Source: Adineta steineri (taxonomy: Eukaryota > Rotifera > Eurotatoria > Adinetida > Adinetidae). From it: a stretch of 64,000 nt of DNA. The DNA is taken from positions 909,216 through 973,215 of the forward strand of contig CAJNOI010000007.1 of the NCBI GenBank assembly GCA_905250115.1, in the 5' to 3' direction. Below the pieces are notes generated by a model. That model was given only the letters and a program-made list of their open reading frames with translations. It made no database searches and had not been told where the DNA came from. Of the stretch, positions 1-10,700 are shown one piece after another. Position numbers and translations under genes: made by a program. Position 1 is the stretch's first letter, and each line of letters starts with the position of its first letter.

Positions 1-411
1 GAAAATCCGCTTTATCGTGAACAGGAACGTCGACAAAATCGTGCACATATGGCTGAGATCCGTCGTGAAAATTCTCAATATCGACAAAATGAACATATTA
101 AAAATCGTCATCGTATGGAATTAAAACGTAATTTACATCCTCAAACTTTATCAAAAACAAATACTTCAACATCTAATAATAATAATAGAACGATTTCAAT
201 ATATCAAACATTAGAAAATAATTTACAATCATCACATATATCATTCATTCCATATCAAACAAATATTGATTATTATCAAAGATTATCGAATAATAAACAA
301 TTAACTGAATATGAACTTTTACAACAAATTGATGAATATTGTCGACAACAAGATATTGGATCTAGTTCAGATAGTAATAGTCGTAGTACTAATTCAACAT
401 CATCATATTAA
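1..411 (+). CDS. 3' end of a basic Arg/Tyr-repeat protein (partial)
   Basis: The reading frame is open from the first base of the window (it reads ENPLYREQERRQNRAHM before the first ATG at 49) and stops at 409-411, so this is the last exon or part of it. The N-terminal half repeats a short basic motif, roughly N-x-x-Y-R-x-x-E-x-x-x-x-R, at least three times (NPLYREQE, NSQYRQNE, NRHRMEL). The second half is low-complexity Asn/Ser/Thr and ends in a Ser-rich tail. Similar YR..E repeats occur in STPR-type DNA-binding repeats and beside helitron/PIF1-type helicases in invertebrates, but nothing here decides between these. I do not assign a function. Confidence 0.6.
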   Translation, partial: ENPLYREQERRQNRAHMAEIRRENSQYRQNEHIKNRHRMELKRNLHPQTLSKTNTSTSNNNNRTISIYQTLENNLQSSHISFIPYQTNIDYYQRLSNNKQLTEYELLQQIDEYCRQQDIGSSSDSNSRSTNSTSSY

Positions 412-589
412 ATAGAATAGACTATGTATATTTATTTATACTTTGTTATTCAATTTAAATATTTGTTAACAAAAAATGATAATAACATCCTCTTAAAAAG
501 AATATATATTGCAATGGAGTTTTTATTAGATTTCTGTTTTTTGTTTTTTTGATAATATAAATATATATACATACATATAAACTTTGTCT

Positions 590-1189
590 TTAACCCTCCG
601 GAGGTGTTCTCGCTTAGTCACACGAACGATGTATGTGGGTCCAAGTGGACCCACACGTAAAGACATAAAGAAAACATGAAAATTCATCTGTATTGTACTA
701 TATAAGATAGATCAAGGTCTACATCATGATCTCTTTTCAGTCACTGATGCATTAATACGCTTGTACTATACGTAAGACGCTGATTTTTCAGGAAAAAAGA
801 AGGATTGCAATTATTGTGAGTAAAAGTTAAGAGAATGGTGAAAATATTTCGATAGATAAAATAAGGATAGAGAAACACATTATTCCTCACTGGCAGCAAC
901 AAACTAATCAACCTTCAATAGATAGGCCTTCGAAACAATAGAGGGCATACGTAATACGAATTAAAATCATCTATATAACACGAATGTTGTCAGGAAGTCC
1001 AAACGGACCTACACTCTAGTTTTTGACTATTGATAGTTTTGCAAGAAATTTTATATGGTTCTTATGTATCATTAGAAGACTAACGATTAGCGAAAAGATC
1101 GCTTCGAATTGCATAGATCTTAAAGTAGAAAAAAACAAAAAGACACTACTGTGGGCCTCTTGGACCCCCAAACACCGCCGGAGGGTTAA
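590..1189. mobile_element. piggyBac-type MITE with TTAA target duplication
   Basis: The element spans 594-1185 (592 bases). It is bounded by TTAA at 590-593 and TTAA at 1186-1189. The terminal inverted repeats are CCCTCCGGAGGTGTT on the left and the complement of AACACCGCCGGAGGG on the right, one mismatch. A subterminal palindrome, GTGGGTCCAAGTGGACCCAC near 637-656, has related copies near 992-1012 and 1150-1170. TTAA duplication plus CCC-starting ends is the hallmark of the piggyBac superfamily. There is no transposase ORF, so it is non-autonomous. Confidence 0.85.
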
Positions 1190-1899
1190 TTATCAATAGT
1201 AGTTTAAAAGTTCTCATCTGTCAGATTTCTTAAATCACACTTTGCTATTTCTATATTTTACAATTGATAACAAGTCAATGATACATCTCGATATGTTTTA
1301 TCTAGCAAAGAGGATTACGGGACATTTTGCCCTCCCGAGATTTACGACTTTTGCGCCCTCTCGAAGGCCAAATCTTGAATAAAACACTGCCAAAAGAATA
1401 GAACTTTCTGACATTATTAAAGTCATAATCATCATTACAGCAAAATGTTTGGATAAACTATCAAAGTGATTATCGAGAAATACTTTCTTGTTATTATTTT
1501 TAGGTATCTTATTACAACTAACATCTGTTTGTCATGAAGAAAAGTAAACTAAAACAAAAAATACGACGGTATAAATCGTTGGAGGGATATCGTTTTAGAA
1601 CAGTGATAAGAAATATCCAAAAAATAATTGATTTTCATGCTTCTATTTCTTATTGAATTTTATGAATGAAAATTTGTAATAATTTACTTTATTTTTCAAA
1701 ACAAATGCCAATATGATTTATATTTTTAAACCAAAAGAATGTATTTAATACATATGTACAAAAAAGAAGAATAATAACCGTATGAAATAATCAAAAAAAA
1801 AAACAAAATTATTCATTAAAATAAAATAACTATGAGATAAAATAATAAATGAGATCATGTTTAAATATGTTCATAATAATAAATAAAGAAACGAATTAT
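1190..1899. other. Gene-free stretch
   Basis: A+T-rich DNA with homopolymer runs and no supported ORF or repeat. The last hundred bases are presumably the 3' UTR of the minus-strand gene that ends at 1900. Confidence 0.5.
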
Positions 1900-2720
1900 T
1901 CAAGTAACAGAAAGTGTTAATGTTCTGTATGGATTAGCTGATGAATTATTAAAACCATCTGTATATGGATCATCAAATAATAAAGCTTCATCAGGATTTT
2001 CATTTAAATGAGCACGTGATGTATCTGGTTGTCGATATTGTCCTAATGATGAATTGTTATTTGAAATGGAAAAGAAATTATATCGGCCACGTTTATTTAA
2101 ACGAAATGATCGTAACATAGTACTAAAACGATTACTTATATTTGATGTATTCGAACTATTTCCTGGATTTGATGGTAAACGACGTTGATATTGTTGATTT
2201 ACACGTTTATACACAAATAACATACTTATAAGTAAAACGACTGTCAGAAGACAAGCAAGAAAAATGAGAAAAATACGACGGCCATTAACCAGTGATGGTT
2301 TAACTTCATCTAAATAATTTAACAATAAAAGGAAATTTTATTTGTTATCAACTTTACTTTTTATTTCAATACATGTGCCATTTTTAGTTGTATAATTTTG
2401 TGAACATTTTTCACATTTTGGTGGATCAATATGACCTCCGGGACATGATAATGATACGTTTGATGTAGCTAAATAAATATCCTACTGTTACTGTCAATAT
2501 TCGATATATAAATATACAAACTTGTTTCAGAAATAGTTGTCGTAGTTGTATTAACGGATACTGATGTTAATGTTGAAATTTCGTCAGTTGTATTTTGTCC
2601 TTAAGCATAAAATCAAGTGTAAAAAAAATAACAGAAATCAAATAATTGAATACCTTGTATAGAACAATTGAACGAGAAGAATAAAATAAGTAAATAACAC
2701 AGCGAAGTTGTCAAATGCAT
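1900..2720 (-). CDS. Small type I membrane protein with Thr-rich stalk and Cys motif
   Basis: Four exons join in frame: 2654-2720, 2522-2599, 2358-2468 and 1900-2309, giving 221 residues. The start at 2720 opens a clear signal peptide (MHLTTSLCYLLILFFSFNC). A Thr/Ser-rich segment of about 25 residues follows, then a short Cys-containing module (CPGGHIDPPKCEKC) that looks like a truncated EGF or TNFR-type repeat. Next comes one transmembrane helix (IFLIFLACLLTVVLLISMLFVY) and a roughly 115-residue cytoplasmic tail rich in Asn, Ser and Arg. All three introns have GT-AG borders and are about 45-55 bases. The family is not recognised; a receptor-like or adhesion-type surface protein is inferred. 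The exon joins were made by hand and the frame holds throughout. Confidence 0.72.
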
Positions 2721-3676
2721 AATTTTTTTATCAAATATTCAATGTCAAATCTGAATATGAGAATATCGTTACTCACTCTTTGTCATGGATCATAACAACG
2801 AATGAAAGAAACAGTCAATATGAGTAGCTGATCGATGAATCATTAACTATTGAATAATATAGGTGGATGTTGATTTTACATTGATTGGAGAAATTAAAAG
2901 TAGAGGTCGTCAGTATTCTTTACTCGTAGAAAAAAATTAAAACTAAAATTATATTTTTAATTATTCGTAAAAAAAAGAAATTTGATCGAGCTCATTATAA
3001 AGACATGAAAATCGGATTCTAAAAAAACAATCCGATCATATTCCGCATAAAACTCGAATAATTATTTTTAGACATGTATGAGTATCAACCTTTTATAAAC
3101 TTAATAGCGCTTCAATTTACTTTACTTACAAATATTATCGTATCGTCTTTTAATAGCCTATCCAGCTTTCTCCGTAATAATTATATATATATACAAATCT
3201 TTAACACAATAAATATACGAGAAAAACTATTGAGATGAATACTGAATTTATACAAAGAATAAATACTTTCTATCAAGGTTACATCTGTTGGCATTAACAA
3301 ACGACGGCCTTCTCACACCATCTATTAATTATTCAAAGGAAAAAGAATCGTCTATATATATTATGATTAAATATTATATTTTGTTGTAATTTTTCACAGA
3401 AAAGAAAAAGATCCTCGAATAAATATCTTCCGTATCATTTTAAATATAATTTGATCGTTCGTTTCTTTTTTGCTGGCTATACATGTTATAGAAATAATTT
3501 TTACTTTAAATACAAATAAAAGATATAAGTACAAATAAACAAAACACCAAAAATACATACATTAAAACAAAGAAAAACACATAAAAAGAAAAAACAACAA
3601 AATCTGACACAACACTCAAAATAATATTTAAAAGACAACAAAAATATAGAATCACCGGATACAAAAAAAATGTCTT
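2721..3676. other. Gene-free stretch, 956 bases
   Basis: Very A+T-rich. It holds the upstream region of the membrane-protein gene ending at 2720 and the 3' flank of the HU-domain gene. No ORF or repeat is supported. Confidence 0.5.
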
Positions 3677-4393
3677 TTATTTGTCATTTGATGCTGAATC
3701 AATTTTCACAAGTGTTAATTTAAATTCAGTAATAAATGATTCACTAAATTGAAATGTAGCTAATCCAAATGAAATTCTAAAATGTCCCAATTGTGGAAAT
3801 TCTAAATCACAATAACCATGTGGATGAATTTCATTATCAATAATAGCAAATAATTGTGATATAGCTATCATTAATTGTTCACGTGTTAAACCTGATTGAT
3901 TTTGTAATGAAACATAATCTAATGTTTGCATATTAAATGATGATAATGTTGTATTTGCTTCAATATGTGAAGATTTTCCATTAGCTTGAAGTGATAATGA
4001 AAGTGCCGATGAAAGATTTGGTTTTTTTATACGTGATAAACGATGACGACGTGCAAATGTTGTATCCAAGACAAAAAATGGTTCTTTCATTAGAGAATTT
4101 TGATTATCCGATGATGATGATGGATAATCAATAATAACAAAAGCACCAAGTTCTGGTAATAAACATGGTTCATGTTTAAGTAGTCTTTTACGTATCATTT
4201 GAGAAAGAAGTTCCCAAAGATGACGAAGATCATTTTCAACTAAAAAACCATTTGTTTGTTGATCATTATCATTAATAGAAAATGATCGAATATCTTCCGA
4301 ACGATTTGTTTGACTAATTAATCGAAATAATGTTTCTGTTGTAAAACGACGACGATATTTCGATGAATAATTATTTGTATGTGATGATCGCAT
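3677..4393 (-). CDS. CCDC81-like HU-domain protein
   Basis: Single exon, 238 residues, start at 4393. Two HU-like segments are visible, in the arrangement known from CCDC81, a centrosome/cilium-associated protein. The first is about residues 52-120: a helix (LRHLWELLSQMIRKRLL), then LPELGAFVII and the phrase KEPFFVLDTTFARRHRL. The second is about 165-225: TREQLMIAISQLFAII followed by FPQLGHFRISFG. In CCDC81 the corresponding phrases are of the type 'PGFGTF' and 'RPVFLM..LV..H.L'. It is shorter than vertebrate CCDC81 and lacks the C-terminal coiled coil, so only the HU part is present. It lies 105 bases downstream of MTPAP on the same strand, with an acceptor-like CTTGTTCTAG just before ATTATG. 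Recognition is by motif only. Confidence 0.6.
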   Translation of the reverse strand: MRSSHTNNYSSKYRRRFTTETLFRLISQTNRSEDIRSFSINDNDQQTNGFLVENDLRHLWELLSQMIRKRLLKHEPCLLPELGAFVIIDYPSSSSDNQNSLMKEPFFVLDTTFARRHRLSRIKKPNLSSALSLSLQANGKSSHIEANTTLSSFNMQTLDYVSLQNQSGLTREQLMIAISQLFAIIDNEIHPHGYCDLEFPQLGHFRISFGLATFQFSESFITEFKLTLVKIDSASNDK

Positions 4394-4498
4394 AATCTAG
4401 AACAAGATAAACCTATCTTTTTAACAAATTTTCTTCATTTTTCTAATGTAATAACAAAAAAGAACAAAATATATATAACAACATTTGCTTTTTTTTCT
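4394..4498 (-). promoter_or_regulatory. 105-base intercistronic gap with candidate trans-splice acceptor
   Basis: Between the MTPAP stop (4499) and the HU-gene ATG (4393) there are only 105 bases on the same strand. Read on the minus strand, the gap ends in CTTGTTCTAG-ATT-ATG, a pyrimidine-rich AG immediately before the start. This suits spliced-leader trans-splicing (known in bdelloids) better than an independent promoter. The role is inferred. Confidence 0.45.
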
Positions 4499-7373
4499 CT
4501 ATGAAGTAACAATATGTTGTTGATGTGTATTATGAAAGACTTGGTCTTGTTGAATATCATTTATAGTTGTTAATTCATCATGATTAATATCTGTTTCTAA
4601 ATCGGGCATTATTGATATAGGTGCTGGATAAGCACGGGCAATAAGATCATCAGGTAAGATTTGATGACATTCTTCAAATAATGATAGAAGATTTTTCGAT
4701 GAATGAGAAAGTATTTCCGATGCTTTTTTGCATGTTTCACGAAAACGTTCACCTTCAGATTCAACAAGATTTTTTGATGCATTCATTGATGGTACAAGAG
4801 GATTTTCAAGATATATTGGCCAATCTTTATCTTTACCTGTTTGAATTAATGATGATTTGGACATATTCTTACGATTTAATAACGTTATTAATGATGATTG
4901 AAAATCAAAATTTTCATAAAATGTAAAAAAACCTTTGAGAAGAATAGCTAAAAAACAAAAATATTAAAGACTCAATGTAAGAAAATAATTTCTCACCGAG
5001 TGAATTATTATTAGCTTTATTTGATTGAACGTAACGAATATTTTCAAGTTCATTCATAAGTATTGTATCATCACTGAGATCACCTAAAACTAATAAACAG
5101 AATTTTTTGGATTTATTCTTAATAAATGTATACAAGTAACGCTCCTCCGAAGACTCGCTTCGCTCTTTCTCGTAAAAATGCATTTTCTGCACATTTACCG
5201 GAAAAACAAATGGAAATCGTGAAAAATTAGTTTTCGATGTTTTTTTGATCTTTGATCCCTCTTCACCCCCTTCCCTCCACACGGTCACTCAATAGTCCCC
5301 AGATTCGAACTCCTCGTATCGAAAAACATATAGAAATCTCTTTTTCGATGTTTTTTTGACTTTTCCACCCACCCTTAACCATGGTCACCCAATAGACCTC
5401 TAATTCGAACTCTACGCATCGAAAAACCTCTAGAAATGTTTTTTCCTGAAAATTGGTTTTCAATGTTTTTTTGACCCTGCGGACAGACAACCAGACAATT
5501 TATGTTTGCAAGACTCTTCTCTACGAGAAAGAGAATATACCATTCGCTGCAAGAATATCTTGAGGTGATATTGTAGTTGGTTGTTCATTAATATAATTAA
5601 GTTTAGGCAAAATTTCAATTGATTGAAGATAGAAAAGAACAAGTAATGTCATTTGAAAATTTGAAAACCATGGACCAGGTGTACTCTGTGTTATTGAAGC
5701 TTCACGTGCCCATCGACGAATAACAAAAACAAGTGGTGCAACACGATTATCAATTGAACTTAAATTCCATAACAATTTTGACATATAATATGATGATCTA
5801 GAAAAATATTCTTAAATAATTTAAATTTGATTTATTTTCTTACTTAAATTCGCTCATTGATACATCACATTGAAGATCAGATAAACGATGTTGAAAACGT
5901 ACAATAGGTACACGTGCTGGAAGAATTATTTGTACATTCGTACATTCAGCCATAAAATGTTTTAATGTATCAGCAAGAATCTATTTAGGAAATGAATTTT
6001 GGTCCAAATTCAAGATTAGATAGAAATTCACTTTAAGATAAGCTTGTGCTTGAAATCGATCATTTAAATAACTACGTTTTGTTAAAAAACGTAATTGTGG
6101 AATTTTTCCATCACGTTTTATCTAATTATAAAATCAAATAAGAAAGAAATTTAATACAACAAACAAATATTTACATTTTTTTCTCGGAAATCTTCAAATG
6201 TTAATAACATATCAAGATCACAACGAGATTTTCCAAAAGTGTTTACAGATGAACCGAATGGAAGGCAGACAGTATCAACAAAAATACTTCCAAATGCTTC
6301 TGCAGAAACAAACTATTTTGTTATATTTAATTAGAATTAAATCGGTTATAATGTTACCTTCAACAAGTGATGAAACAAAAAAACGAAGACGAGTATCAAG
6401 TTCAGTTAATTTTGTTTTTTGCCAAAAAAATCGAATTTGATCACTAATCTCAAGTAGAAGAATTGCTTTTTACAAAAATAATTAACAGTATTTGATTGCA
6501 AACCTTACGTTACGAATATCATTTAAAGATTTATCAATAATTGAATCATCGGGTTGTTGAACTTCACGACCAATAGGATGATATTTTAATCGTGTACCTG
6601 TTTGTTGAGACTAGAAAATGAATATTAAAATTTAAAAAAAATGTTTTTTTCCTATAAAATAATAACATACGGAAAAATAAAGATTTCGTGATGCACATGG
6701 TAAACGATTTTCATTCGTAAAATGACTGGTAATCTTTAGAAGATTATTAACACTTTGTTCATTTGAAAATTCAAGTAAAGCACATTCCTAAATAATATTT
6801 AGATTTTAATGTGATGATATGCCTTAGTCTTATAGACATTCATTAGAAAAATAAATCGGAATTTTTCCTATCAAGATGTTAACTATTTTTCTATTCCATC
6901 TGCTGATATTTTTTTTCATTAGTATTTAACAAAAAATTTGTAATTAACCTTTTTATTAGCTGTATATAACGTCATATTTGTAATCTGACCAATACGGGAA
7001 CATAATTTATATAATTCTGATTCCGAATGACTACGACCAAGCTAAAATATATATAAATGTATGTTTAAAATAAAATTATTGAAGATCTTACATGAATAAG
7101 TACTGTTCGTCTTGCTTGTTGTCGTCTAAAATCGAGCATTGTATCAAACGTTTGAGTAACATTACTGGCTAAAATTTATAAGAAATAGGTTTTTTTTCTA
7201 TTTTTACTTAATTATTAATGAATACATTTATTTATAGATGAAGGTGAAAATGGAGGTATAGGTGGACGGATTGATGATGAATAATGTTGAATTGCAAGTG
7301 CATAATGGCATCGATTTAATAAAATACGTAATGACAACGAGGAAGATTGATGTAATGATATCAAAGGTAACAT
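4499..7373 (-). CDS. MTPAP: Mitochondrial poly(A) polymerase
   Basis: About 12 exons. The start at 7373 opens an Arg/Ser/His-rich presequence (MLPLISLHQSSSLSLRILLN) typical of mitochondrial import. Next comes the MTPAP N-terminal segment (RRQQARRTVLIH...SELYKLCSRIG...CALLEFSNEQSV). The nucleotidyltransferase signature PFGSSVNTFGKSRCDLDMLL is at 6180-6255, with both Asp of the DxD present; the third catalytic Asp is in LQCDVS near 5860-5890. The central PAP/TUTase domain carries DNRVAPLVFVIRRWARE and FQMTLLVLFYLQ (about 5620-5770), and the C-terminal part carries FFTFYENFDF and PIYLENPLVPSMNASKN. The enzyme polyadenylates mitochondrial mRNAs. Introns are mostly 45-110 bases except one of about 450 (roughly 5095-5545) that holds a dispersed repeat. 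The gene is divergent from CEP295 across 386 bases. Exon borders were placed by hand; identity is firm. Confidence 0.88.
5131..5538. repeat. Dispersed repeat, long copy, inside an MTPAP intron
   Basis: Starts ATACAAGTAACGCTC and ends CTCTACGAGAAAGAGAATAT. A second copy, in the same orientation, is at 59501-59671. Both carry an inverted pair CTCTTTCTCGTA ... TACGAGAAAGAG, the subterminal CCTGCGGACAGACAA and GTTTGCAAGACTCTTCTC. This copy is longer because an internal unit of about 110 bases containing TTTCGATGTTTTTTTGA and TCGAACTC occurs about 2.5 times, against once in the other copy. Its end lies a few bases from the 5' splice site of the host intron. Confidence 0.8.
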
Positions 7374-7759
7374 CTTAACTACTAAATATATCTAATAAGA
7401 CATACTTTTCCGTCGATATACAATCAATTCAATGAATGGTTACATTTATTGATCAATCTATATGTGTATTCGAAATACATCGGACAGATGACACTAGTTT
7501 GAAAAATAAATTAACTAAATTTTTAAAAATAATATTTTAGATTAGTCTAATAAATATATAAAAGATAATTGTTTGATTTTAATTGAAAATATTTTTCAAA
7601 ATATTTAATTAAATTTTTGTGGATGTTGCTGAGTAATATCGATTTACTTAGCTAGCTGAATGGTATTGAACACCAATCCATGACGTGATTCTTTGTCTTA
7701 TTCTAGTAACATAAAAGAAGAAGACAGTAAAATATCTGTGATCGAAAAAAAAAAGAATA
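7374..7759. promoter_or_regulatory. Bidirectional promoter region, MTPAP / CEP295
   Basis: 386 bases separate the divergent start codons of MTPAP (7373, minus) and CEP295 (7760, plus). It must contain both promoters. No specific box is recognisable beyond A+T-rich runs, and it contains TTAATTAAA-type tracts near 7600. Confidence 0.5.
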
Positions 7760-10700
7760 ATGAAAAGTTTATTAATCTCAACAAGTCAACAAGAAAAATT
7801 AATACAAAATGAAACAGAACGTCGACGAACAATTCGTCTTCTTCAAGTTAGTTTAATTTAATTTTTTTCTCAAGAATAGAAATATTATAATTTTCTATAA
7901 TAGACACGTCAGATTGAAAAAGAACGTGCTGCTCAACTTCGTCAAACAATTGCGGATGAAAAGAAAAAACAAACATATGTTTTAATTAATCAACTTCAAG
8001 TAAATTATTTTTAGATTTTACATCTCTTATTTTTTCTCTTACATAATAGAATGAATGGGCACAAGAAAAAGCTGATTTACATGAGAATCTTGAATATCAA
8101 TTTCGTGAAAACCTTATGGAAATGGGAAAAGGTCATAAAGAAGCGAATGATCAAGTAAAATATACTTTCTCGAATAATTTATTCGTATATGAATATTATT
8201 TCTTAGCCTGATTATGAACAAGAATGGTTGAAGAAGACATTAGATAATGATGCACGAGCATCTGAACGAGGTCATCAAGCAATTGATAAACTTCATGTAG
8301 ATATGATGCAAAATGAAAACGAACGTAATCTTCATATTCTTCATCGGTTTGTTTAAATTTTATCTAACTAATATACATATATATCTTTTCTCTATAGAAA
8401 AGCAGCACTTGAATTAGAAAAATTACGAGCGCAACGTATTGCTAAATTACCTGTACCAGAAGATCCTTTACGTGATCTTCAATCAAAACCAAGTAAGTCC
8501 ATTACTTAATTTTTGGTTTTTTAAATCTTTATCAACTAAGTTCTACACACTGCATGATAAGATATCGAATAAAACTTCTAGAAAAAATTGTCAGACGTTA
8601 CTCTGCACTTCTATTAATCGATACCTCAAGGCACAACTATTGTGTACACATTATTTCATTAATAAATTCGATATATTTTTCTAGCAACAATTGTTACTGT
8701 TCATGATCCATATAATTTTTCAACAACACGATATCATCTAGAAGAACGTCTTGTTACTAAAGAAGATGATCAAGAAGTAAAATAAATCTATTCAATTATG
8801 ATTTAAATCTATAAAAGAAATTTTTTTTCAGGCTGATGCAGCACAAGATGCTATTGTTGAACAAGAACGTGTAGATACATATGTTTCCGATAAACAACGT
8901 TTATGGAATGAACAACAAGAAAAAGCGCGAGTTCGTGGTGATAATGCACTTAAACGTGAAGTTCTTGACAATGTAAGATTTATTTGTCTCGATAATACAA
9001 AAGAAAATAATATTCTTTTTTTTTATTAGGCATATGATAATGTACTTGATGAATTAAGTAAACTTGAAAGACAAGATCGAGAACGTCGTCAAAAAGAAAT
9101 ACAAAATCTTCCTGTAAATATTATTTAAAATATCAAATAAAAATTTCGATTTGTTTTTTTTTCTTCTTTAGAAAAGTATATTTATTCCTCCATGGCGTCG
9201 TGAAGAAGAACGTGAAGATAAACAACGACAAATGGAAACAGCATTTGAACATGCATATCAAGAAACTCATCAAAAACGTATGTTGAGAAAGAAAATATCG
9301 AAATAAATAGAAAATACTTTATTTCGTTTAGAACCAATTCCAATTATTCTTATGAATGAAGATGAAAATATTGATGAAGAAGATGCAGCTAGTGATCGAA
9401 CACTTATAGCAGATAATGAACAAGAAGTAGAAAATCCATCACCTGAATATCGTATGGCAACAATAACTCCATCAGTTAATACAATGCCACTTGCAGATGA
9501 AAACCATGAAGATGATGAAGCAACATTAGCTGATCCAACTATAATGACATTACAAACACCATTACCAGAACAGCCAGTTATAAAACAACAAAATATTCAT
9601 CGTTTAATGGAAAAAATTCAACGACAAAGACAAGCAGCACAAAATCGAACTGATCAACAACAAACACTTGTTACACCAACAATTAAAACACCTAAACGAC
9701 TTGTTGTTAGTCCTGGTTATGAAGAAAGTAGTAGTACATCAGCTGATTCATCAGTAACACAACCAAATATACGAGATGAAGAAGAACAACAATCATCAGC
9801 AAATACGACAACTGCTGAAATTGAAGAACGACGAGTTCAACTTGAGTTTGTTCATGTTTTTATTTCTAATATTTCAAATCATTATTTTCTTTTATAGATT
9901 TCGAAAACAAGCACTTGAAGAACAAATACGTATTTTATCTGCACGAGCAAATATTATGCCACAAATGTCTACTCAACGTCCAATGGTTTCATCATCATCT
10001 GATATATCTATTGAAAGTTTATTGAAAAATTTACGTATGACAAATAATACAGGTAGTATACCATCATCATCAGCATCATCAGTATATGCTGTTGGTAAAC
10101 GACAAACAGATGATCATGAACAATTTGCTCAAGCTGTTCAAGCTATTGTTAGTTCAGATGAATCACAATTACAAACATCATCATCCGGTATTGCCATTGA
10201 AGATGATGAACGATCCCATGAAACTATGTCAGATGATGCGAATAGAGGAAGACTTTTATATGACAGATATGAAAGTCATTCATCAGAAGATCGAGATCAT
10301 TCATTAGAAGATCTTATTTCACGTCTTCTTGCTACACAACAACAATCAAATAATAAACAATATCAAGGTATCTATTAAATCTCATTGCATTCTTTTATAT
10401 ATAGACATTTTTTTCTCCGATATAATTTAGATGAATCACCAATTCATATGGTATCATCGAATAATGAAATAAGAAATCCATCATTAATCATAGATGATCT
10501 TGTTGATGATGTTTTATCTTCAATATCATCATTATCAAATAATACACCTGTTGATCAACGATCAATATCACCTGAAATTGCTCAATTACTTGTATTAAAT
10601 CGAAATATTGATGGTTCGCAAGAATTTCATGTAAATAACAATGAAGAGAATCGTTTTTATGAAGAAAAACGTTTAATTGAAAAAGAATTAGAATTAATTC

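Noticed and set aside
4914-5642. Several overlapping minus-strand frames of 60-125 residues.
   Set aside because: They run through an MTPAP intron and the dispersed repeat, and have no domain.
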